The translations under genes and the position numbers were made by a program. This document shows positions 24,696 to 32,287 of a stretch of 64,000 nt of DNA, piece by piece. How positions within the stretch are numbered: position 1 is the first letter of the stretch; each line of letters opens with the position of its first letter. The notes beneath the pieces were generated by a model that saw only the letters and a list, made by a program, of their open reading frames with translations, was not told the DNA's origin and ran no database searches. Origin of the DNA: Hyphomicrobiales bacterium (lineage in GTDB: Bacteria; Pseudomonadota; Alphaproteobacteria; Rhizobiales; CAJQND01); contig JANQOW010000160.1 in assembly GCA_028285595.1 (NCBI GenBank), positions 23,107-87,106 of the forward strand. The letters are read 5' to 3'.

Positions 24696-26039
24696 ATGGC
24701 CACCGCTCAAAACTTCACCGGCTACGCTCAAGCCGGATCGCCCGGGTATGACGAGGAACTGGCCCATGTGGGCCCCGGCACCCCGTGCGGGGAGATGTTC
24801 CGGCGCTATTGGCAGCCCGTGGCCATTGCCGCCGATGTGGGCGAGCTGCCGGTTGGGATCACGGTGCTGGGGGAGAAGCTTGTGCTCTTCCGCATGCCCG
24901 ATGGGGAGTTTGGCCTGGTGCACCGGCAATGCCCACACCGGCGCGCCTCGTTAGAGTTCGGCAAGTGCGAAGCGCGCGGCATCCGCTGCGCCTATCACGG
25001 CTGGCTGTTTGCCCCGGACGGGGAGATTTTGGAAACGCCCGGCGAAGCGCCCGATGCCCAGCCGGCGATTGACGTGCGCGCCAGAACCCGGCTGGGGGCC
25101 TATCCGCTGCATCAGTATGGCGGCCTGATTTTTGCCTATATGGGCCCGCCCGACGAGATGCCGCCCTTCCCGGAGTATGACGCCACATACGTGCCGGACA
25201 TCACCACGCGGAACTATCAGATCAACTATTCCTGCAACTGGCTGCAGGTTCTCGATGCGATCATGGATCCGGTGCACACCTCGTTCCTGCACAGCTCGAT
25301 TTCCGGGGCGCAGTTCTCAGAGGGACTGGCGGAAATCGGCGAGCTCGATTTCTTCGAACGCGGCCTTCAGTATCTCGGCTCCAACACCCGGCGTGTGGGT
25401 GATCATGTGTGGGTCCGGGTGAACGAGGTTGTGCTGCCCAACTTCACCCAGGCCGGCTCGGCCTTCCAGGCGGACGGCACCCGGGCGCATTACTTCGGGC
25501 GCTCCTCCTTCACCCGCTGGGTGGTGCCCATTGACGACACCAGCTCCATGTCGCTCGCCTGGGCCAATTTTGGCGAGCGGGGCGACCCGCATGAGTACAA
25601 CACCCAGGAAGGCTGCGAGCTGATCGAGCAGGGTGAACTGGTGGACCGGCCCTGGGAAGAGCGCCAGCGTCATCCCGCCGATGCGGAGGCGGTGGAAGGC
25701 ATGGGCCCCATCAGCGAGCATAAGGGGGAAAACCTGATGCCCACCGACAGAGGCGTTGCGGTCTACCGCCGGGGCCTGCGCCGCCTCATCCGCAATATAC
25801 AAGGCGGCACCCCGGCCCCGCAGCCCAGCCAGATCGCCGCCAAACCGGTGCGCACCTATGGCCAGGACACGGTGCTGAAGTTGCCCTTGCGCAATGCAGA
25901 AGCGGACCGCTCGTTCATGAAGCGAGTGGGGCGCGAGGTGATGGAGATGCAGTTCGGCGCAGAGGCGATGGAGCTGGACGCTCGCGATGCCCACATCATC
26001 GCCAAGCTGCAAGAGATGGAGGCGGCAGGGTTCCAATGA
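24696..26039 (+). CDS. Rieske oxygenase, phthalate-dioxygenase-like
   Basis: 447 residues from ATG 24696, chosen for the GGGAGAGAG ribosome site; the frame is open to 24627. Rieske ligands are in RQCPHRRASLEFG and IRCAYHGWLF. The non-heme iron site is NWLQVLDAIMDPVHTSFLH, the D-P-x-H-x-x-F-L-H form of phthalate 4,5-dioxygenase and O-demethylases. The first gene of an operon with a 2-hydroxyacid dehydrogenase (ATGA overlap) and divergent from the Lrp gene. It probably hydroxylates or demethylates an aromatic compound that feeds the neighbouring homoprotocatechuate route; its reductase is not nearby. Confidence 0.87.
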   Translation: MATAQNFTGYAQAGSPGYDEELAHVGPGTPCGEMFRRYWQPVAIAADVGELPVGITVLGEKLVLFRMPDGEFGLVHRQCPHRRASLEFGKCEARGIRCAYHGWLFAPDGEILETPGEAPDAQPAIDVRARTRLGAYPLHQYGGLIFAYMGPPDEMPPFPEYDATYVPDITTRNYQINYSCNWLQVLDAIMDPVHTSFLHSSISGAQFSEGLAEIGELDFFERGLQYLGSNTRRVGDHVWVRVNEVVLPNFTQAGSAFQADGTRAHYFGRSSFTRWVVPIDDTSSMSLAWANFGERGDPHEYNTQEGCELIEQGELVDRPWEERQRHPADAEAVEGMGPISEHKGENLMPTDRGVAVYRRGLRRLIRNIQGGTPAPQPSQIAAKPVRTYGQDTVLKLPLRNAEADRSFMKRVGREVMEMQFGAEAMELDARDAHIIAKLQEMEAAGFQ

Positions 26040-27061
26040 GTGCACGCACTGTGAAGGTTCACATCAAGAACAACAGGTGGGCTGAAGGCTCGTTCCCCAA
26101 CACGCCAGAGGGCGAGGAGGTCTTTACGATAACCCGGGAGCGCTTCGATGCCGCGCTTGCCGCTTATCCCTCGCTTGCCGGACGCATGGAGGTGTTCATC
26201 GATTGGGATGAGGACAATTTCGCCTCCTCCATGGCGGACACGGACGTGCTGCTCACCTGGAACCTGCCGACCGATGGTCTTGCCGACATCGCCAAGCAGC
26301 TCAAGTGGATCCACTGCATTGGCGCCGGGGTTGAGCATATGCTGCCCATGGACTGGCTGCCTCAGGGCGTAGCCCTCACCAATAACAAGGGGGTGCATGC
26401 GGACAAGGCGGGCGAATATGGCCTGATGGCCGTGCTGATGCTGCACAACAACATGCCCGCCATCCTCACCAACCAGCGGGCCCATAAGTTTGAGTCGCTC
26501 TATTCGACGCCGATCGCCTCGAGCACGATCGTCGTGGTGGGCACGGGAAGCCTGGGCGGCGCGGCGATCACGAAGCTGGCCCCGCTCGGGCCGCACATTA
26601 TCGGGGTAAACCGCCACGGCGGGCCGGTGGACGGCTGCAGCGAGGTTGTCACCATCTCTCAACTCGACCAGGTTTTGCCCAAGGCGGACTATCTCTATCT
26701 GGCCGTGCCCGACACGCCGGAGACCACCGGGCTGATGAACCGGGCACGGCTCGATTTGCTGAAACCCACCTGCGGGATCGTCAATGTGGGCCGCGAGCCC
26801 GTGATGGATTACGACGCCCTCAGAGAAAAGCTTGAGGCCGGCACCCTGGCCGGTGCGGTGCTTGATGTGTTCTCGCCTGAGCCCATTGATGCGGCCTCAC
26901 CGCTCTGGGACACGCCCAATCTGGTGGTGACACCGCACGTCTCGGCCGATGACGGCGACAGCTATGTGCCGCTCACCCTGGATCTGTTCTTCCGCAACAT
27001 GGAGCGGTTCTTGAGCGGCGAAGCCCTGCTCAATCCCGTGCGCCCTGATTTAGGCTATTGA
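26036..27061 (+). CDS. D-2-hydroxyacid dehydrogenase
   Basis: 341 residues. The NAD-binding motif is VVVGTGSLGGAAITKLAPLG (around residue 165-184), a G-x-G-x-x-G form. Family catalytic segments are YLYLAVPDTPETTGLMNRA, GIVNVGREPVMDY with the Arg, and VVTPHVSADDGDS with the His. It interconverts a 2-oxo acid and a D-2-hydroxy acid, the direction unknown. It starts inside the stop of the Rieske gene, and its 3' end runs 32 bases into the convergent marR-type gene. Confidence 0.88.
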   Translation: MSARTVKVHIKNNRWAEGSFPNTPEGEEVFTITRERFDAALAAYPSLAGRMEVFIDWDEDNFASSMADTDVLLTWNLPTDGLADIAKQLKWIHCIGAGVEHMLPMDWLPQGVALTNNKGVHADKAGEYGLMAVLMLHNNMPAILTNQRAHKFESLYSTPIASSTIVVVGTGSLGGAAITKLAPLGPHIIGVNRHGGPVDGCSEVVTISQLDQVLPKADYLYLAVPDTPETTGLMNRARLDLLKPTCGIVNVGREPVMDYDALREKLEAGTLAGAVLDVFSPEPIDAASPLWDTPNLVVTPHVSADDGDSYVPLTLDLFFRNMERFLSGEALLNPVRPDLGY

Positions 27062-27476
27062 GCTTGGTGATGGCCGAATCCAGATCGTCCATCAGGGCGG
27101 TGTAGGCTTTGGCGCCCACCGCCTTTTGGATCTGCGCGTATTCTTTTTCGGAGTGCCGCGCCATCTTCTCCACCACCGCCCTGCCCTTCGGCGTGATGGA
27201 CACCAGGCGCAGACGCTTGTCGTCCACCCCGTTGCGCCGGTTGATCAGGCGCTGACGGCTGAGATCGGCGATGATGCGCGAGAGGCTGGGCATTTTGAGG
27301 CAGATCGCCTCGGCCAATTCTCCGGCCTCCACCTCCTCGCGCTCGCACAAGGCTCTGAGCACGCGCCACTGCTGCTCGGTGACCCCCGCCTCCAGCAGAT
27401 GCGGGCGGAAGCGCTCCATCACCGCCTCACGGGCCATCAACAGCTTCAACGGCAGCGATTGGTGGAGCGGGCGCAT
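27030..27476 (-). CDS. hpaR: MarR-family regulator, HpaR-like
   Basis: 148 residues from ATG 27476, six bases after the upstream gene ends. MRPLHQSLPLKLLMAREAVM and EAGVTEQQWRVLRAL match HpaR/HpcR, the repressor of homoprotocatechuate genes; the winged helix follows in AICLKMPSLSRIIADLSRQR with NGVDDKRLRLVSITPKG. It is encoded at the end of the FAH / DapA-like operon and shares the region with HpaF, HpaE and HpaD. The ligand should be 4-hydroxyphenylacetate-type acids. Its last 32 bases overlap the dehydrogenase gene on the other strand. Confidence 0.85.
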   Translation of the reverse strand: MRPLHQSLPLKLLMAREAVMERFRPHLLEAGVTEQQWRVLRALCEREEVEAGELAEAICLKMPSLSRIIADLSRQRLINRRNGVDDKRLRLVSITPKGRAVVEKMARHSEKEYAQIQKAVGAKAYTALMDDLDSAITKLNSLNQGARD

Positions 27477-27481
27477 GACGG

Positions 27482-28342
27482 TTACACCGGCTCGTCTTCG
27501 ACCACATTGCTTAAAGTACCAATGGGGGCGCAGGAGACTTCGACCACATCGCCGGGTTTCAGCCACTTGGGCGGATCGAACCTGGCCCCTGCCCCGGTTG
27601 GCGTTCCCGTGGCAATAATGTCGCCGGGGTGGAGCGTCATGAAAGTGGAGATGTAGGCGATGATGCGGGTGAACGGAAACACCAGATCGCCGGTATGTCC
27701 GGCCTGGCGCAGCTCGTTGTTCACGCGGGTTTGGATCCTCAGATCGTTGTAGTCCGCGATCTCATCTGCCGTGACGATCACCGGGCCGAGGGCGCCGGAT
27801 TTGTGGAAGTTTTTGCCCGGCGTCACATTGAACTTGCTGTGGCGCAGCCAGTCGCGGACCGAGCCTTCATTCATCAAGGTCAACCCGAATATATGATCGG
27901 CGGCTTTAGCTTCTGGAATGCGGCGGCCTTCCTTGCCGATGACGATGACAATTTCGCCCTCATAGTCAAACTGCTCTGATTCAGGCGGGCGCAGCACCGG
28001 TACGCCGTGGCCCACCAGACTGTCCGGGGTGCGCATGAACAGGCTGGGATAGGCGGGCGCGGGCGTGCCGTCCTTATATTCTTCGTTGCGGTCCATATAG
28101 TTGATGCCGACGCAGAGGATTTTGCCGGGGCTGCGCACGGGCGGCATATAGACGATCTGATCCAGCGGCACCGCCGGGGCCGTGGCCGCGGCGGCCGCGC
28201 AGGCATCGAGCGCGTCCTGCTGGATGACCGCCTGCAAGGAGCGCAGGCCGCCGGAGAGCGTGCTGCCCAAATCCAACACCTGGTCGCCCTGCAAGCACCC
28301 GAAAGTCTGATAGCCGCTATAGGAAAAGCTGAGGAGTTTCAT
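27482..28342 (-). CDS. fumarylacetoacetate hydrolase family protein, HpaG-like
   Basis: 286 residues of one FAH domain. The metal-binding part is EQFDYEGEIVIVIGKEGRRI (E-x-E-x-x), followed by GLTLMNEGSVRDW, NFHKSGALGPVIVTADE and the C-terminal TLHPGDIIATGTPTGAG. In the homoprotocatechuate route HpaG decarboxylates 5-carboxymethyl-2-oxo-hex-3-ene-1,6-dioate and isomerises the product, and this copy sits among the pathway genes. It could also be a hydratase-like paralogue. Its start overlaps the DapA-like gene by 4 bases and it is followed by hpaR. Confidence 0.85.
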   Translation of the reverse strand: MKLLSFSYSGYQTFGCLQGDQVLDLGSTLSGGLRSLQAVIQQDALDACAAAAATAPAVPLDQIVYMPPVRSPGKILCVGINYMDRNEEYKDGTPAPAYPSLFMRTPDSLVGHGVPVLRPPESEQFDYEGEIVIVIGKEGRRIPEAKAADHIFGLTLMNEGSVRDWLRHSKFNVTPGKNFHKSGALGPVIVTADEIADYNDLRIQTRVNNELRQAGHTGDLVFPFTRIIAYISTFMTLHPGDIIATGTPTGAGARFDPPKWLKPGDVVEVSCAPIGTLSNVVEDEPV

Positions 28343-29265
28343 TCCGCCGCCACCTGACCCTTGTCCAGCAGACCCGCGCGCTGAAGCACGTCATCAAGCC
28401 GCCGCTCAAGCTCCTCGGACGCGGGCAGCAAGGGCAGCCGGTGCTCATTGGCCGGCAGAATGCCCAGACGCTTCATCATATACTTCATGGGAATGGGGTT
28501 GATGTCGAAGAACACCGCCTTGTTGATCTCAAACAGGCGCCGGTGAAGATCGCGGGCCCCGAACAGATCGCCCTGCCACACCGCCTCACACATCTGCGCC
28601 AGGGGTGCGGGCCTGAGATTGCCCACGGCGTTCATCAGCCCACACGCCCCGACGGCCATCATGGGGAACGACAGTTCCTCAAGCCCCACGAAGATGCGGA
28701 ACCCATCGCCATGCTCTTCCAGGAGATCGGAGACGTACCCAAGATCCAACGAAGCGTGCTTCATGCCCACGAACGTGGGGCACGATTGGGCCAGGGCGCG
28801 CACGGTCTCCACCTTGACGTCCACGGCGGCGCGGCCCGGAATGTGGTAGATCATCCAGGGCTTGTCATGCAGGGCGCTCAGCGCCTCGTAATAGGCCACC
28901 AGGCCCCGTTGCGGCGGCTTGGAGTAGTAGGGCGTGACGATCAACAGCGCATCCACACGCGGGTTCTGAGCGGCGTGGCGCGTGAGGGCCTCGGTTTCCG
29001 CATAGGACTGCGAGCCTGTCGCCACCACAACGGTGAGATCATCGACAGCCGCCTCAACGCCCACATCCACCAACCGGTTGCGCTCCTCCACCGTCAGCGA
29101 TGAAGGTTCAGACGTGGTGCCGTTGATCAGCACGCCATGGGAGCCGTTGTCGGCCTGAAAGCGCACCAGTTCGGCATAGGCGTCATAGTCGACAGCCCCG
29201 TTTTTGAAGGGCGTAATGAGCGGGGGAATGGAGCCGCGCAAAGCTTTATCGTCAAGGGAGATCAT
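28339..29265 (-). CDS. DapA-family (class I) aldolase
   Basis: 308 residues of a dihydrodipicolinate-synthase-type TIM barrel. The N-terminal LRGSIPPLITPFKNGAVDYD, the INGTTSEPSSLTVEE phosphate-like loop, the tyrosine in IVTPYYSKPPQRG, and the Schiff-base lysine K169 in FVGMKHASLDL are all present. The family makes or splits C-C bonds with pyruvate. Inside an hpa cluster it probably cleaves 2,4-dihydroxy-hept-2-enedioate to pyruvate and succinate semialdehyde, the step that HpaI (a class II enzyme) does in E. coli. First gene of the minus operon; divergent from hpaF. Confidence 0.85.
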   Translation of the reverse strand: MISLDDKALRGSIPPLITPFKNGAVDYDAYAELVRFQADNGSHGVLINGTTSEPSSLTVEERNRLVDVGVEAAVDDLTVVVATGSQSYAETEALTRHAAQNPRVDALLIVTPYYSKPPQRGLVAYYEALSALHDKPWMIYHIPGRAAVDVKVETVRALAQSCPTFVGMKHASLDLGYVSDLLEEHGDGFRIFVGLEELSFPMMAVGACGLMNAVGNLRPAPLAQMCEAVWQGDLFGARDLHRRLFEINKAVFFDINPIPMKYMMKRLGILPANEHRLPLLPASEELERRLDDVLQRAGLLDKGQVAAE

Positions 29266-29301
29266 GGAGCCCTCCTCAGTGGCCGCGTTGACGGTATTTA
29301 T

Positions 29302-29313
29302 TTAACATGTTAA
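29302..29313. promoter_or_regulatory. candidate HpaR operator palindrome
   Basis: TTAACATGTTAA, a perfect 12-bp palindrome, lies in the 86-base gap between the divergent DapA-like and hpaF genes. Size and symmetry fit a MarR-family site that could repress both operons. HpaR binding is inferred. Confidence 0.55.
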
Positions 29314-29351
29314 TTACTTGCTTGTAAACGACCTCAAAGGAGCCTGCTCGC

Positions 29352-29756
29352 GTGCCCCACCTCATCGTAGAATACTCGGCCAATCTGGACACAGTCATCG
29401 ACATTCAGGCGCTTGTTCACTCGGTGCAGAACGCCGCGCATGAAACCGGCATCTTCCCCAAGGCCGGCACGCGCACGCGGGCAGAACGCCGGGAGGTTTA
29501 CGAGATTGCCGACGGGCATGGCGACAATGGCTTTGTCCATCTGATCGTCCGGATCGGCTCAGGGCGCCCCGTGGAGGTCCGCAAGCAGGCCGGCGATCTG
29601 ATTTTCGCGCAGCTCACTGCGGCGCTGGATGAGGTCTACAAGGCCCATCCCCTGGCGATTTCCTTTGAAATGGTGGAGATCGACCCGGACACCACGTGGA
29701 AACAAAACAACATCCAAACGTTCCTGGAAGCGCGCGAGCACGGGAGCGCGGCATGA
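29352..29756 (+). CDS. hpaF: 5-carboxymethyl-2-hydroxymuconate isomerase
   Basis: 134 residues from GTG 29352; AAAGGAG lies about 10 bases upstream and the second residue is the proline that becomes the catalytic N terminus (MPHLIVEYSANL). Conserved parts are THETGIFPKAGTRTR-like AAHETGIFPKAG, the R-x-x-Y-E-I-A-D-G segment, FVHLIVRIGSGRP and SFEMVEIDPDTTWKQNN. This tautomerase-type trimer isomerises the ring-cleavage product during homoprotocatechuate breakdown. First gene of hpaF-hpaE-hpaD. Confidence 0.9.
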   Translation: MPHLIVEYSANLDTVIDIQALVHSVQNAAHETGIFPKAGTRTRAERREVYEIADGHGDNGFVHLIVRIGSGRPVEVRKQAGDLIFAQLTAALDEVYKAHPLAISFEMVEIDPDTTWKQNNIQTFLEAREHGSAA

Positions 29757-31291
29757 ACCAGCGGGCTGAAGCCGGCTCACCGGAGCTGCAGGCCAATCTT
29801 GGCAAGGTGGAGGGCTACCTTGCCCGCTTTCGGCAAGACGGCATCGGCCACTTCATCAATGGCGCGCGGGTGGATGGCGCGAGCACGTTCGACGTGGCAA
29901 GCCCAATCGATAATGCCCCCTTCTGCCAAGCTGCAGAAGGCTCACCAGACGATATCGATCGCGCCGCCCAAGCTGCCGCTGAGGCCTTTGCCGGCTGGAA
30001 GGCGACCCCCGGAGCCAAGCGCCGGGAGATCCTCCACGCCATCGCCGATGCGGTGGTGGCCAATGCCGAAGAGATCGCTCTGTTGGAGAGTTTCGACACG
30101 GGCCAGCCGCTGCGGTTCATGCAGAAGGCGGCCCTGCGCGGTGCTGAAAACTTCCGCTTCTTTGCCGACAAGGCGCCGGAAGCAGCCAACGGCCTTTCCA
30201 CCCCCTCTGACAGCCAGATCAACTTCACCGTCCGCCAACCCATCGGCCCTGTGGGGGTGATCACCCCCTGGAACACACCCTTCATGCTGTCCACCTGGAA
30301 GATCGCACCGGCGCTCGCGGCCGGCTGCACGGTGGTGCACAAACCGGCCGAGTGGAGCCCGGTCACCGCCACGCGCCTGGTGGAGATCATGCACGATGCG
30401 GGCCTTCCGGCGGGCGTGTGCAACACGGTGCATGGCCTCGGCGAGGTGGCGGGCAAGGCCCTTACCGAACATCCGTTGATCAAGGCCATCGCCTTTGTGG
30501 GCGAAAGCGCCACCGGTTCGGCGATCATGCGCCAGGGCTCTGAAACCTTGAAGCGGGTGCATTTTGAGCTGGGGGGCAAGAACCCGGTGGTTGTGTTCGC
30601 CGACGCGGATCTGGAGCGCGCCCTGGATGCGGCCGTCTTCATGATCTACTCGCTCAACGGTGAGCGCTGCACCTCCTCAAGCCGCGTGTTGATCGAGCGC
30701 TCCATCTATGACCAATTCTCCAGCAAGCTCGCCGAGCGGGCCGCCAAGGTACGCCTCGGCCATCCGCTGGACCCGGCCACGGAGCTCGGCCCCTTGATCC
30801 ATCCGCGCCACTTGGAAAAGGTGACCTCGTATTTCGAGGTGGCCAAGGGCGATGGCGCCAGCATCCGCACCGGCGGCAAGAGGCCGGACCCTGCCCCCTC
30901 CCCCGGCAATTATGTGGAGGCCACTTTGTTTGCCGACGCCGATCAGTCCATGCGCATTGCCAATGAGGAAATCTTCGGCCCCGTTCTCACCGCCATTGCC
31001 TTTGACGATGAAGCAGAGGCGCTCAGCATCGCCAATGCCGTGCCCTATGGCCTCGCCGGGTATGTGTGGACAAATGACAGTGCCCGGGCCCTGCGCATGG
31101 CACAGGCCATCGATGCCGGGATGATCTGGGTGAACTCAGAGAATGTGCGCCACTTGCCCACCCCCTTCGGAGGCATGAAGGCGTCGGGCATCGGGCGCGA
31201 CGGGGGCGATTACAGCTTCGACTTTTACATGGAAACCAAGAACATTGCCCTGGCCACCGGCGCCCACAAGGTGCCCAAGCTTGGCGCCTGA
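29753..31291 (+). CDS. hpaE: 5-carboxymethyl-2-hydroxymuconate semialdehyde dehydrogenase
   Basis: 512 residues starting at ATG 29753, which overlaps the hpaF stop (ATGA). NAD-aldehyde dehydrogenase motifs are GVITPWNTPFMLSTWK, the AFVGESATGSAI cofactor loop, HFELGGKNPVVVF with the general-base Glu, and the catalytic cysteine C306 in NGERCTSSS. The C-terminal ASGIGRDGGDYSFDFYMETK matches HpaE. It oxidises the semialdehyde from extradiol cleavage to 5-carboxymethyl-2-hydroxymuconate. Coupled to hpaF and followed by hpaD after 12 bases. Confidence 0.92.
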   Translation: MNQRAEAGSPELQANLGKVEGYLARFRQDGIGHFINGARVDGASTFDVASPIDNAPFCQAAEGSPDDIDRAAQAAAEAFAGWKATPGAKRREILHAIADAVVANAEEIALLESFDTGQPLRFMQKAALRGAENFRFFADKAPEAANGLSTPSDSQINFTVRQPIGPVGVITPWNTPFMLSTWKIAPALAAGCTVVHKPAEWSPVTATRLVEIMHDAGLPAGVCNTVHGLGEVAGKALTEHPLIKAIAFVGESATGSAIMRQGSETLKRVHFELGGKNPVVVFADADLERALDAAVFMIYSLNGERCTSSSRVLIERSIYDQFSSKLAERAAKVRLGHPLDPATELGPLIHPRHLEKVTSYFEVAKGDGASIRTGGKRPDPAPSPGNYVEATLFADADQSMRIANEEIFGPVLTAIAFDDEAEALSIANAVPYGLAGYVWTNDSARALRMAQAIDAGMIWVNSENVRHLPTPFGGMKASGIGRDGGDYSFDFYMETKNIALATGAHKVPKLGA

Positions 31292-31303
31292 GGCTCATCG
31301 AAC

Positions 31304-32287
31304 ATGCCGCTTCCTGAACCCAACTTTACGCCTCCCTTCAACATTGTCCGCTGCAGCCACGCGGTGCTGGGGGTGAGCGATCTTGCCCGCTCGCGCGCCT
31401 TCTATGAGGGCGCCATTGGCCTGCGCACCCAGGATGAAGATGCCGGCGCCCTCTGGATGCGCGGGGTGGAGGAACGGAACCATCATTCTCTCGTTTTAAA
31501 ACAAGTAGATACCCCCCAAGCCTTGAGACTTGGATTCAAGGTGGCGAGCGAGGAAGATCTGGAGAAAGCCCGCAGCTATTTCGCCCGAGAGGGCCTGCCC
31601 TGCCGGTGGAGCGAAGAAGCCTATCAGGGGCGCACCTTGCATGTGTCGGACCCTGAAGGCATCGCGCTGGAGTTCTGCAACAGCTTCGATCAGGCGCCCA
31701 GGCTCCTGCAGAAATATGAGCACTACCGCGGCTGCCATCCCCAGCGGCTGGATCATTTCAATTGCTTCTCGCCCAATGTGCAGGGCTCGATCGATTTCTA
31801 CAACTCGCTTGGCTTTCGGGTCACCGAGTACACCGAAACCGATGGTGATGATGCCGCGATCTGGGCAGCCTGGATGCACCGCAAGGGCAATGTGCACGAC
31901 ATGGCGTTTACCAACGGTCGTGGGCCCCGCCTGCACCATCTGGCCTACTGGGTGCCCACGGCGCTCAACATCATTCACCTGTGTGATGTGTTGTCCACCT
32001 CAGGCTGGTTGGAGAACATGGAACGCGGCCCCGGTCGCCACGGCATCTCCAATGCATTCTTCCTTTACGTGCGCGACCCGGACGGGCACCGCACGGAACT
32101 CTATACGTCCGACTACCAGACCATGGATCCCGATCATGAGGCGATCCGCTGGTCGCTCACCGACACCCAGCGCCAGACGCTCTGGGGCATGCCGGCGCCG
32201 AAGTCCTGGTTTGAGGAGGGTTCAGAGTTTCCCCAGCAAAAGGTGCGCGAGCCGAAGCTTAAGGCACAGCCAATTGTGGCGCACTAG
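31304..32287 (+). CDS. hpaD: homoprotocatechuate 2,3-dioxygenase (VOC-type extradiol)
   Basis: 327 residues of two VOC modules. Metal ligands are readable in the catalytic second half: H151 in LDHFNCFS, H211 or H212 in RLHHLAYW, and E265 in HRTELYTSDY; the last segment is strongly conserved in homoprotocatechuate dioxygenases of the Brevibacterium/Arthrobacter type. This is not the LigB-type HpaD of E. coli. It cleaves 3,4-dihydroxyphenylacetate between C2 and C3, using Fe(II) or Mn(II). End of the plus-strand hpa operon, convergent with the membrane hydrolase gene. Confidence 0.9.
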   Translation: MPLPEPNFTPPFNIVRCSHAVLGVSDLARSRAFYEGAIGLRTQDEDAGALWMRGVEERNHHSLVLKQVDTPQALRLGFKVASEEDLEKARSYFAREGLPCRWSEEAYQGRTLHVSDPEGIALEFCNSFDQAPRLLQKYEHYRGCHPQRLDHFNCFSPNVQGSIDFYNSLGFRVTEYTETDGDDAAIWAAWMHRKGNVHDMAFTNGRGPRLHHLAYWVPTALNIIHLCDVLSTSGWLENMERGPGRHGISNAFFLYVRDPDGHRTELYTSDYQTMDPDHEAIRWSLTDTQRQTLWGMPAPKSWFEEGSEFPQQKVREPKLKAQPIVAH

